This document shows positions 33,786 to 44,720 of a stretch of DNA of 64,000 nucleotides, one piece after another. A model generated the notes under the pieces. The model searched no databases, was not told where the DNA came from, and saw only the letters and a program-made list of their open reading frames with translations. The stretch comes from Zanthoxylum bungeanum (Eukaryota; Streptophyta; Magnoliopsida; Sapindales; Rutaceae), in contig SKCR01007814.1 in assembly GCA_019454045.1 (NCBI GenBank), forward strand, positions 372,001 to 436,000. The letters run 5' to 3'. Numbering within the stretch: position 1 is the first letter of the stretch; every line of letters begins with the position of its first letter. The translations under genes were made by a program, and so were the position numbers.

Positions 33786-35753
33786 TGTTAGAGACAGTGA
33801 TGACCCATAGCGTCACTATTTTGTAAATGATATTGTATTATTGTACAAAATTAACTATGTAGTAATGAAATTGCCTTTACCGTTTTGTAATTTATTTACT
33901 TTGAAATATAATGGTAAAAGTCCCTATGATTAGTTCCGGATTGTGATGATATGAGACAGTATCAATCCATAAAGGTTTAATCATTAAATATCCCTAGTCG
34001 TAGTATATATCGAGACTGGACATCGATAATGCGGAATAGACTAGTACTGCACTCGTGCATGTTGTGAGGGCACAACGGCATAGTCTCATATATTTATAGT
34101 ATAGGATACTTATGCAAGTGCGGTAGGAGGTTGTGTTTTACGAGATGTACGGAAAACAGCTTCGCTCTGGATATAGCAGGCCCCATTGGAATCCCTGGTA
34201 GTAGTCTGCTGTCTGAGATGGAGTCCGTTTCAGGGTAGGTGCATATGATCTTAACCTGAGACTTACATCGCTAGTACTTACGACGATCGGTAAACTTTAG
34301 TTTTGATGGTCCAGGGCTTTAACGGGTTCTGTGTACATCTCTTCTGGGTTTATCGAGAATCGTAGTGTATTGGATGTGATGTCAAGATGGAAGTATCACT
34401 TCAGACATATGGAGATGATGATCGCGAGGGATTCAGAACTAGTACTCTATAATGGTTGCAACCATCGGGATAATATGACTAGGTCAGGATTATCCGATTC
34501 AAAGAGACTGGTTGCTTGATATCCGATATGTGTATCGTACGGGGCAGACACATCTCCAGCCCCAGGCCTTACATGTGATCATCTGATACTGGTTCGATAT
34601 ACACTATACTACGGTATACTACGCCTGTTATAGATCTAATATTCCAGTAAGAATATTTCTAGAGAATTGGGTAGGCATGGCGTTTTGCTAGAGGCTAACC
34701 TTGTCTTGTAAATCGGTAAAAACGTAGTACTTGGTACGTACGTGTTCGGATAGTTCGACAACCGGATTTACTGCCAACATATCTAGAGGTCTCTTGGGTC
34801 GCTTCCCGAAGATTCACCGATGACGTATGATTCAAACTCGATTAATCTTGGATTAATTACGGAGAGACTTTATCTTGGATAAAGTACTGTATAAAGAGAG
34901 AGAACGATTAATTTAGAATTAATCGTAAAATTATTATATTCGATTAATAAACGGAATTCGATTTCGACGCGAAATTGAAATTAGATTTTAATTCGGGCAA
35001 ACGAATTAATTTAGAATTAATTCGTTAGCGACGTAAATAATAATTTCGCTAGGCGCAATTATTTATTTAAATTCGATTTAATTAACGTCGCGACGTAAGC
35101 TCGATATTTCGGAAATATCGAACCCGAAGGCGTGAGTGCACGTGGGCCCACTTTCATTTGGAAACTTGGAGTGGTGGGGCCACATGACACTTGTCATTAT
35201 TTGCATTATTTAATCAAGATGCAATGCATGAAGATAGTGTACAAAGCACTCAAAGGTAATGCATGGAAATTGAGTGTTAGACACTCTAAGTCTTTGCATG
35301 GTTTGTGTTATATTTATATTATTATTTAATATATTATGACATAAATATAAATTGATTTTTGAGACAAAAATCAATATTCTTCCTCTCTCAAATTACCGAA
35401 AACAGTAAGCTCAAAACTCTCTCCAATTTTCTTCATTTGTTTTGTGGCAAGACAAGAAGAAAGTGTGCTTGTTTGGAACTCTAACACACAAGTTTGGCTA
35501 GCAACATCAAGGGATCATACAAGGTGTTATGGGAAACTCATCTTAGAGCTTGGAAGGATCAAACTAAGCTTGGAGCTTCTCTTTACTGCTTGGCCGAATT
35601 CCCCACTGCAAAGGAGCAGCATTTTTCTGCTTCATCCATTGCATCCACATTTGGTTTTTGTGAGTATTTTTCCGCCATTACTTCAATCTAGTTCATTCTT
35701 ATATATATTTTGCTTGTTTTTGATCTTGGGACATGGTTATTAGATTACCAACA
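33786..35753 (+). mobile_element. 3' LTR of copia A
   Basis: The LTR is 1968 bp and differs from the 5' LTR mostly by small indels (for example TGTTAGAGACAG against TGTTAGACAG). It ends ACCAACA. It contains the second copy of the palindrome ladder (about 34840-35122). Confidence 0.95.
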
Positions 35754-35758
35754 GAATT

Positions 35759-36440
35759 CCATATCACCGGTTTATAAGGGGTTATTTTATGGTTTGGGTC
35801 ATATAAAGTTTTTTTTTAAGTCTTAAGCTTAATGCTTCTTATTAACTGGCCATTAATAAGATTGATCTGGTAAACTTAAAATAAACTAGACGGACGAATT
35901 TTAGGTTTCAGCCTTAGACTTAATAGCCCACGATCTTGCTTGAGGATAAATAACCCTTTAATAGATTTCCTTACATGATACACATATACCTGTCGGGCTG
36001 GGGTAGTCATAGTTGGAACTTAATCTTAATGAATTCAGGTAACTTGGTTGACATAGACATATGATTAATTGGGTTACACTGGGTATTTGCATCTGACCAT
36101 CGATAGAGGCTTTTGCATAATTTCGTGTTCCAAGTTAGTAAAGCAATATATTACACAAACATGAAATAACCACTTCATCTTTAAAAGATATTGGAAATAT
36201 TCACAACCCTGGATAGTTTAATAATCTTGAATTTTCATCAATTTACTTTCGCACAATTTTATTTACTTGTTTTAAGTTTAAAGTCTTCATCTAATCAAAC
36301 AATCATTCCATTATATACTCGTAAAAATTTAGCTTCATAAATTAATGGCTTAGGTATTAAGTCCTCGTGGGATTGATTTTTTTTTATACTACTTGAACGA
36401 TATGTGTGCTTACGTTATATGCGTGTGATTACGCCGGTCA
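35759..36440 (+). mobile_element. 3' LTR of element A, second part
   Basis: It resumes at ccatatcaccggtttataag and runs to ttacgccggtca, matching 12118-12800. It is followed by TSD TATAT (36441-36445). Confidence 0.95.
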
Positions 36441-36445
36441 TATAT

Positions 36446-39327
36446 GCAGATCCCAACAGAATGAGCAATAACTCTTCTATTCAGTAACCCAAACCTATTA
36501 AGTGTATAGCCCCTTAATAGTCCATCACTGAACCTAAACAAATAATAATAACGAATATTCGCAGATCTCTACAAAACATATATAGTCACCCTTCAAGATA
36601 GAGCCTAGAAAAGATTTAAACAAGTCAAAGAGAAAACCTAACGGGATAGATAAATCGTGAGACAACAAGACAACCATACCGAGGGGTTCAGCAGAACCTA
36701 GATCAAAATCATAAGAGAATGATATTATGTAGGAGATGGTATTGTTTAAATTGCCACAAGCCAAGCTAAAATTTAAAGTAACAATCAAACCCATTGTGGA
36801 AGCGTGGCCCCAAAGAAGATAAAAGTTCAAAGAAATAAAAGAATCAGAGAGACCAATCCTCAAAAATTAAGGTATATAACTTATTAAGAGCCCCATTACA
36901 CTATGATGGAAGAACAAGCAAGAAAGTAGCACCTAAATCAAAAATAATAGTAACGCTACTTTAACCAATCAAGGTTGATGGAGAGCTTATAGGGATGTAA
37001 CGACTTAAGAGGATTAAAGAAAAAGAGACTAGTGTGAAAAATAACAAAGGCAACATGATAGAATTTTCAGAGAGCATGAAAGTAGATGAGGTTCTCAATA
37101 AGGGGTAATATGATCGATAGACAGAAAACAACCTGAAATAAAGTTAAAATGGATAATTCAGTTAGTTTCTAGTAGTAGTACTCTAAGTGGGAGCCAACAC
37201 CAAATATGCAGATAAAATAGTCCTAAGATTATAAATGTAGCATGTGCAATTGCAGCACAGGTAGCTAGTGCGACCACTACAACCGGAAAGGCTTCAGGAC
37301 CAATCCATATCCTCTCAACCCTCGTTAGACAATAGTAGCAAATAAGGACCTTGATCTTCGCCTCAAGATACTCCTAGAAATAAATGAATGTGTAGTGAAA
37401 GAAGACTAGAATATAAAACATTCAGATTTAGTACAAGAGCATAATAGAAGAGGAAAATAACTCTAAGTAGAAGATTTAGAAGAGAAGTTTTCTAGATGAA
37501 ACGATGAAGAGAGAAAGTATTAGTCAAGCAATGATGGAATACAAAAGAACCAGCGCTAGAAATAACTAGGGACATGTAAAAGATGATATCCTTCGGGTAA
37601 GGAGACAAAGACACAGACCACAGAAGATCCAGGTATAAAAATAGAGTAGGAAAGAAGACAAAGAACAATAAGTAAATTGTTTGGAGGTGGAACTGTCGAA
37701 GTAAGATGACCATAGAAAAAGATACTAGATACACAGTGACAGAGGTACATAAGTACTAAAATAAACATTCGATGGTTAAGTTCAGTAGTACTAAGGAATA
37801 ACATGATTTCTCAGCGTCGAGATAAGACTGGAATTCCATCAGATAGGAAATGGAAAGAAGTAGCAAGTATAACCCATAAGTTCCCATGCAATATACCTAG
37901 CTAAGAAAAAATGCAAAGTACGACATGGAATATATTTATTGAGGTATAAAATAAAGATGGCCAAATAAACTAGGTATACACATATTGTTGAGATGAGGGT
38001 AACACCTGATAGAATAAAACTATAGGAATAACTGAAAGTATGATATTTTTAAGTACAATCAAGCTAAGAGAACAAGCCATTGTAAAAGATAGTTCACCAG
38101 ATTTATAGTAGCAATGAATTTAAAAACACAAAAGAGTATCAGCAATAACCAGAACCAAGTCGCTAGTGTCAACGTTAACATTAAGGATTAATATTTTTGA
38201 GTTAGAATATCGAAAAAACTCCAATGATAAACTTAGAACATGTAGAGAGCTTGATCATAAACTATATGGTCATATGTCCTGTAGATAGGTAGAGATAGAA
38301 GGACTTAGAGGACGGAGAGCGTAAGTAGTTGGAAGTTAACGAAGAGGAAATAGATAGCTAAGAAGTTAAGTTCAGAGAATGAATGCCAAGATCAGGCTGA
38401 GCATGTGGAACTAGCGACAAGGATTATCCTTGTATATATTTATTCCAGAGTTATGGTAGAACGTGAAGAAACCTAACTATAGGAAACATAATTAATTTTA
38501 AAAACTTCAAGGCGTTATTTAAGAAGGATTTAAAGATACACTAAATAAGGTCATTAAAGGAGTTATATTATAAAAAGGAAGTGAAGAACTCGAGGTTTAC
38601 TTAAAGTCAGTTAAAGTGAAGGTCATGGGCTGTAGTACAAAGTACAATAATGATACATTAAGCATGAAGTGTAACAGAATCTCCAAGTGATATTTAAAAA
38701 TTAATATTATCATGTGAAGAGATATAAGAGGTGAGGATAAATGATTCAATTGGAATAGTCGTGGATATAACCATATTAGCACGAATGCATCAAATTCGTT
38801 TAGGACTTTACAAGTTAAGTATGCAATAATGAGATGAGTGATCTTCTAGGATATCTAAAGAGGTATTAAACCCTTAAGGGAAATGAGAAGATAAATTAAA
38901 ATATAGTCATAGAGTGTCAGATAGAAAATGGTGATTCACTTGGGCACCGGTTCGAGAAGAGCTTAAGTTTAGATCATGAGAGATTGAGTACTTCTAGTAC
39001 ACCCTTCAGGACATTATGTTGTGTCAAATAAGAAATAGATATAATTTTATTTAGGATAACTTCCATGAAGGGTGATACCTCTACAAATAGGCTAGATATA
39101 TGACACGAATTCCCAAAGACTAACCTTTAAACTACAAGAATAAAAATAGAGTATACCAAGATAAGAGATTCCTAGAAGTCATGGTATTGAGTTCTTGAGT
39201 AGAATAATAGTAAGCAAGTAAAGGAAGATAAGAGTAACACATACCAGATATCTTCAAACCAAGACGGACATAAGCAGTTCAACATTAGAAGAATTCGATG
39301 ATGAATCATATTTAAGGGGGGAGAATT
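36446..39327 (+). pseudogene. Element C 3' internal region, decayed pol
   Basis: This is the continuation of element C after element A. Many stops are present and no domain is readable over most of it. The very end reads in frame as LEEFDDESYLRGENL followed by TAA (39289-39330), which resembles the usual C-terminus of chromovirus polyproteins, and it runs straight into the PPT. Minus-strand frames at 36534-37804 have no recognisable features. Confidence 0.6.
39314..39324 (+). other. Polypurine tract of element C
   Basis: AAGGGGGGAGA lies 3 bp upstream of the 3' LTR start. Confidence 0.9.
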
Positions 39328-40014
39328 TATAACACCCCGGTAACCTTGATGACTATTACATTATGGGACACATGATTCATGATATAAATCATGTTCCAAC
39401 ACGTATACATTTATGAAATGACTTTTTGGACAGTCGGAAAATTCTTCACAGTTCCGATACAGAATTCAATCCAATATTAAATCCAGACAGCCCGTGGTAT
39501 TTATGCTGTAATGTTTTCATACGATCTTCAATTTTTATGAACTTTATATCGTCGAAACGCTAAGATCGGGACCTACAACTTCCACCTTGGGTATGTTTCA
39601 AAATTTAAACCAAAAATGAGTCAAAAATAAAGCTAAAAAATTCAAATGAATAGTACCAGAGGACTAATCTAGAGAATTCTCAATGTTTCTCAAACTATCT
39701 AATTTTTTCTTTATTTAATCATTTATAATTAGTCCCGAGTATAAAAAGGGGACACTATTCAAGTATCCCTAATATTTTGAGAAAGAGAAGAAATCGTGAG
39801 AGAAAAAGAGAATGAATAAAGGAAGTAAATTCTAACCAACCCACTACAAGCTAGGAAGAAAGATATCAAGCCTAGAAGACTTGAATTGTGAAGCAAAGTA
39901 AGTGAAATGAGGTAAGGAAATATTGATCCAAAACTTGAATTTCGGAGTTTTGATAAAATCATTTTATGTTAGTGATGCTAACATATTAATGATTGCATTA
40001 AGGAGGTTGATGAA
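39328..40014 (+). mobile_element. 3' LTR of element C, truncated by insertion
   Basis: It starts TATAACACCCCGG and follows the 5' LTR (6752 onward) to gttgatgaa. LTR G interrupts it at 40015. The remainder should lie beyond the window end. Confidence 0.85.
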
Positions 40015-40850
40015 TGATGAATACTAAAAAGTACATATTTATTATACGAGAAGTCAATCATTTTACACTTATAGTTTCACTAATCCCCTTTATATTGACA
40101 CACTTGTGAAATAATATTTTAAGTTATATTTTGAGTGTTTTTATTGTGTTATTTTATGTTATTTGATATGTACAATACTGCTCGGAAGCTCGACAGGACA
40201 AACCAGACTTGGAATAGGGTAAAAATAGAAATTCAGCTTCTGCGTCGCGACACGAAAATGATAGTGCGTCGTGAAGCACCTAATAAGATGAAGACACCAC
40301 GGATCACGCTATTCTCTCAACATGTGTCCCCATTGTGGCACTCGCGTCGCGACGTGCTAACCAAATATTTCCTATAAATTGAAGCGTCCAGTAGAAGAAA
40401 TTTTCATACTTTCTTTCCGGATTCCACTATAGATTTTGGAGAGAGAGTGTATTATGTATTTATTTATTTAATGCTTTTTGTAATGTCTTTTTCTTTCTAG
40501 AATAAAATTACGAGTATGTTTAATTACAAAATGTGTAGCTAATTTCTTTTTGCTGATGTAATAGGCGAAGCTTTTATAATGAAAACTTAGATCAATCTCG
40601 CATACATTATAATAAATAAATTGTAATCTAATGATTAAAACTTGATTTATATCTAGATTAATTATTGACAAAATTTGCTACCGCCTATATGGCTGGTTTT
40701 ATCTTGCTACCGCCTATATGGCTAGTTTTATCTGCTACTGCCTCTATGGCTGGTTTTATCTTGCTACCGCCTATATGGCTGGTTTTGGCATAATTGAGTA
40801 CCTTAGTAGGACTTGTTATAGACAAGCGGTATCATCGCCTATATGGCTGG
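40015..40850 (+). mobile_element. Athila-like LTR G, 5' part
   Basis: It begins TGATGAATAC inside element C's LTR (possible TSD ATGAA, 40010-40014; the other side is outside the window). It has GCGTCGCGAC (40345-40354) 28 bp from TATAAA (40373-40378), the left hairpin arm near 40571-40620 and five GCTACCGCCTATATGGCTGG subrepeats (40678-40850). Element D cuts it at 40851. Confidence 0.8.
40345..40378 (+). promoter_or_regulatory. LTR G core promoter: GCGTCGCGAC and TATA
   Basis: GCGTCGCGAC at 40345-40354 and TATAAA at 40373-40378, with the same spacing as in element A's LTRs. Confidence 0.65.
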
Positions 40851-42203
40851 TGACCGGTGGTAAACACACGCGTAACGCAAGCGCATGTATCGCTCAAGTA
40901 TTATAAAATGTATCGATCCTACGAGGACTTAATACCCAGGCTATCAATTTATGAAGCTAAATATTTACAAGTATCTAATAGATTGATTGTTGGTTGGATG
41001 GTGATTTTTATTTGAAAGCAAGTAATTAAAACAGTGCGAAAGTAAATTTAAGGAAAATTCAATATTATGAAACTATCTAGGGTTGTGAATCCTTCCAATA
41101 TCTTTTATAGATAAAGTAATTATCTTATGTTTGTGAAATATATCGATTTAATAACCTGGGACACAGGAAATATGCAAAAGCCTCTGCCGATGGTTAGATA
41201 CAAACACCCAAAGTAATCAAATTAAACATATGTCTATGTTAACCAAATTATCTGAATTCAATAAGATTAAGTTCTAATTGTGGTTACCCTCACCCGACAG
41301 GTATATGTCTATTCTGGAAGGAAATCTACCTAAGGATCATTTGCCCTAAGCTGAGATCGTGAGCTATTGATTCTAAGGCTGAAACCTAAAATCTCTTCGA
41401 CAAGTTCATTTTAAGTTTACCAAATCAATCTTATTAGTGGCCAGTTAACAAGAAGCATTAAGCTTAAGACTCAATAAATAAACCTTTATATTACCCAAGA
41501 CATAAAATAACCAACTTTATAGACTGATGATATTGGAATTCATCACACCCCTAGATAATATGTTTAGTTAAAAAACATACCTAAAATTACAAAATGCATA
41601 GTTAAACAAAATAACATAACAGAAAATTAAAAAGTAAAGAAAATTACAACAGTAAAAGAAAATGTTGGAGCTGGGAGTTTCACTTTTAATACTTCAAATA
41701 TAGATTACTCCCTTATCAATTAATCATTTCTTGAATTAATTATATTAAAACTGACCATATAGGCGGTGAATGTCATTTGTCCAAAGTCCAACCGACCATA
41801 TAGGCGGTAACAAAATCATATAAACCGACCATGTAGGCGGTAACAAAGTTAGCACCTAAACCAACCATATAGGAGGAAACTAAGTCCAATAATGTAAAAG
41901 TGGCCATATAGGCGGTAAATAATTGATTCAACTTTATTATTTCCATTAAGGGAGTAAATCTAAATTATTATATTAAAATTTTCCCCCCAGACTCCAGCAA
42001 AAAGATATTTCCTACTCATGATGTAATTAAAAACACATAAACATTTATTAAATAAATAAAGAGAAAATACAAGAAAACTTAAATAAATATGCAAAACACT
42101 TTCTTTTAGGTTTTCATGGAGAAATCCCCCAAAGAAAGCATGAAAAATTTACAAAGTTTAGCTTGGTATTTATAGGCGAAAATGAAGGCTCCCATCAATT
42201 TCT
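40851..42203 (-). mobile_element. 3' LTR of element D, lacking most of U3
   Basis: It matches the 5' LTR pieces (46644-47131 and 63233-63590). The homology stops at about 42203, just upstream of TATA (complement, 42165-42174), where the sequence becomes the LOG-like gene. A deletion has removed the tail, PPT and most of U3. Confidence 0.8.
41683..41980 (-). repeat. Element D LTR inverted repeat enclosing subrepeats
   Basis: Arms 41683-41717 and 41945-41979 share a TAAGGGAGTAAATCTA-type core in inverted orientation. Between them are five units with ACCGACCATATAGGCGGTAA. A parallel partial array is at 63233-63310. Confidence 0.75.
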
Positions 42204-42792
42204 CTTGGAAAAGATAGGGTCAATTTGTGGTTCAAAGACTAAGAGTTGGTCAATTAAATCATGGTATGTTCTGGCAGTGAAGAGGATATCTTTTACAGGT
42301 TTGAAACGAACCCATTTCTCTGGGCATCATCATGAAACACACAAAGAAAATCATAAAATCCATCACCATTAAACAGTCCAATCAGTTTCTGGTGTATGTT
42401 TAAATTCGTCCAAGATAGTACTGTAAAAATTTCCTTCATCGTACCAAAGCCACCTGGCAAAGCAATAAAAGCATCAGCACAATTAATCATTTCAACAAGT
42501 CATTCGGACATACCTGGCACGATGCAGTCATCTCCATTTGATGGTCATATAAGATTCGCCTCTGCCAAAGGTTTTGGATGATTCCCAAAACTTGACTACC
42601 TCATTCCAGTATGGCCCTTGAAACGCACCCCATTAGTCTAAGATTTCCACCGCCATATACTAGGTTCAAATTCCTCTCAGATATGACTCTACCCAATTCT
42701 TGTGCTGCCTCAAAAAATTTTGGCTTAGAAGCAACACTAGTACCGCAAAACACACAGATGTTTACAACTCGTCTTCTTGAAGTTGCTTCCAT
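42204..42792 (-). pseudogene. LOG-family cargo gene, second copy, decayed
   Basis: The start MEATSRRRVVNICVFCGTS lies at 42792; an upstream in-frame ATG at 42831 is also possible. LVYGGGNLRLMG and PGGFGTMKE are kept. It has TGA codons (one near 42602, and one replacing the Arg codon of the SER motif as CGA-to-TGA near 42505), plus frameshifts near 42575 and 42295. The last 14 or so codons of the element A copy are absent, because the gene is joined directly to the LTR at about 42203. It keeps Cys in VFCGTS, where the element A copy has Phe, and is closer there to typical LOG proteins. Confidence 0.85.
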
Positions 42793-42956
42793 TTTTTTAT
42801 GTATTTCTTTCTCAAATCTTGATGTCTTCAAGAGTGCAATGACGAGCTAAATTTATAGAACCTGAAAAAGGGTGAGTAATAATAGCACTGTACCTACCAA
42901 ATGATAATTATTAACTAAACAGTGAAATATATCTTGAAAGTCAAAAAGTCTAGATC

Positions 42957-43032
42957 CTGTCAGAGAAAATAAAAGAAAATAACAAAAAAAATCACAATTA
43001 TTAGTTAAGGACAAAGAGATAATAATATTTAC
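42957..43032 (-). other. Intron-like segment, second copy
   Basis: On the minus strand a GTAAATAT donor (43032) and a TTTTCTCTGACAG acceptor (42957) bound 76 nt. It matches 19993-20067 in element A. Confidence 0.5.
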
Positions 43033-43186
43033 AATAAGTAATGTTTGAATGACATCTATGCGTCAAGGATAAGCTTCACATCCAATTTTCTTATAAATTG
43101 GCAAACAAGGTCTTTTAAAGTCAGATTCCTAAGACTTAATTGTTGCCTTTTTTTTTGAAACTGTGTATGTAACATGCGAATTGTGT

Positions 43187-43700
43187 GATACACATATCCA
43201 TTAGGATACATCTCAAGAGTCACTGATATCCTTGGGTTGGACGAATTGTCTGAAGAGGATCGTTTAACCGTAGCAAGAGCGTAAAAAAATTAGCGTTTGA
43301 TATGTCATCTAAATACTCCTTACTCAGGCCATCCCTAATGAATTTAATTTTATCTTCGCGGTTATCAGACACCATTCCAAAAGAACGATAACGAGTATTA
43401 CATGTCCACGACAATGAGTATTACATGTCATGCGTGCACATTTATCGCAAACACCTAATCTTTAGCTCTTCTTTTCTTTACATAGGTGCTTATTCCTAAA
43501 CCAGAAAGAAATGAAACAAAAGAGTAAGAGGAATCACCTGCCAATCGGACTCGTGCTTCAATAATCCAATGAATGTCATTAGGAATACCTTTCATCACCA
43601 TAAGTCTCATTCGTTCCATGCGAGCTTTGTAGAATATCATTATAGAGTTTTGAGGGAGAGAAGGAAATTACTTGTGAAGATTTACGAGAACTTCTTCCAT
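43187..43700 (-). pseudogene. Cys-rich NABP-like cargo ORF, second copy, broken
   Basis: The start codon is at 43700, with a stop after about 10 codons. MERMRLMVMKGIPND is recognisable near 43620. A stop follows RRAKD near 43457. In another frame GVCDKCARMTCNTHC shows four Cys (near 43410-43455), including one that has become Ser in the element A copy. The C-terminal part keeps SDNREDKIKFIRDGL (near 43330). A ~60-bp length difference near 43270 distinguishes the two copies. Confidence 0.65.
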
Positions 43701-43803
43701 CCTGTCTGTGACTTTACCTACAAAATTTAAACACACCAAATCTCAATATACACATAAATTGCATGGGTTTCCTCCTTGCTAGTGGTAAGTTTAACGTCGT
43801 CAG

Positions 43804-44265
43804 CTAGACATGACTGCCCGAATGTTAGGTTGGATCTGAAAGTGTGATACTTTCTTTTTGTCGCTCAAATGATTCTCTCCAGTAGTGCTTGACACGCTTG
43901 ATGTTAAGTTTGAATGTTTTATTAGAGATGGGATTATGTAACTCAATGGTTCTATCTGGTAAAACTTGGGTGATTAAGAAAAGACCTGACCCCGTGATTT
44001 TAACTTCCCAGGGAAAAGTTTCAACTTTGATTTGCTGAAAAATACCAATTACTCCGGTTCCAATTGTATGCGTACTAACTTATCATCATGTCTCTTCTTG
44101 GACTATTCTTTGAACAATTTGGCATTCTCAAAAGGCTGTATGTGAAATTCCTTCAATTTTATTGAGTTGGTGGAACCGTTTATCTCATGTTGCTTGTAGA
44201 TCAAGATTTAACTTCTTCAGTGTGCAGTACGCTTTATCTTCAAGCCCTACTGGTAGATGACATGC
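43804..44265 (-). pseudogene. Element D integrase, C-terminal remnant
   Basis: KACHLPVGLEDKAYCTLKKLN (near 44265-44200) and the following segment to a stop at 43804 match element A's integrase end (18836-19299). It is joined directly to the protease tail at about 44266, so everything from RT through the integrase core has been deleted. Confidence 0.8.
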
Positions 44266-44720
44266 TTTAAGTTTGTTAGTGGGACTTTGCATTGCATCGC
44301 AGTTCTGGACGGTGCTATCTATCACATCAAGTCTGAAACATTCCTCCTTCTTTTCGTCATCCGAGAAATTCATGGCTTTGAAAACATTGAATATTACTTC
44401 TTGGTCCTGAACCCTCATAGTTAGTTCACCTTTTTGTACATCAATAATGGTGGCCATCCTGTAGCCAAGAATGGTCTCCCGGGGATAATGGGTACGTCTT
44501 CGTCTTCCTCCATGTCAAGGACAATAAAATCTACTGGGAAAATAAATTTTTCGACGTTGACAAGCACATCTTCAACTACACCTCTCGAAAATGTGAGCGT
44601 TCTATCAGTAAGTTGCAAAGAGATTGAGGTGGGCTTTGCTTATATAATCTACAGTTTCCTGTAAATGGAAAAAGACATCAATTTAATACTAGCACCTAAA
44701 TCACATAAAGCCTTACCTAA
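44266..44720 (-). pseudogene. Element D protease region, broken
   Basis: It holds [12 protein letters not shown] (near 44500) and [20 protein letters not shown] (44443-44384). The active-site DLGAS region is present around 44705-44690 with a frame break. It runs into DDEKKEECFRLD, the position at which element A carries its 2.3 kb insertion, so D shows the empty site. Confidence 0.8.

Larger units (their letters stand above)
25658..35753 (+). mobile_element. Copia element (copia A), nearly complete
   Basis: The element is 10,096 bp, begins TGTTAGACAG, ends ACCAACA, and has TSD GAATT (25653-25657 and 35754-35758). Its two ~1.96 kb LTRs are almost identical by eye, so it is among the youngest insertions here. 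Order: LTR, PBS, 2.2 kb leader, gag, integrase, RT, RNase H, PPT, LTR, which is the copia order. The RT wording (DVKTAFLNGNLLEDVYM, YGLKQASRSWN) suggests a Tork/TAR-like lineage. All genes carry frameshifts or stops, so it is not autonomous now. Confidence 0.95.
10779..36440 (+). mobile_element. Athila-like gypsy element A (with nested insertions)
   Basis: The element is bounded by LTRs starting TGAT(G/T)AGTG and ending CGCCGGTCA, with a perfect TSD TATAT. Removing three nested insertions (14961-17262, 20905-23050, 25658-35753) and their TSDs leaves about 11 kb. Order: LTR, tRNA-Asp-type PBS, gag, protease, truncated RT, integrase, small Cys-rich ORF, LOG-like ORF, non-coding tail, PPT, LTR. 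The gag, the DLGAS protease and the phrase ctgggaggcaaccca after pol are Athila/Tat hallmarks. It is non-autonomous because most of RT and all of RNase H are missing. Confidence 0.9.

Noticed and set aside
36534..39962. Several minus-strand frames in element C
   Set aside because: These run antisense to a decayed plus-strand polyprotein, are rich in Leu/Phe/Tyr from AT-rich sequence, and have no domain.
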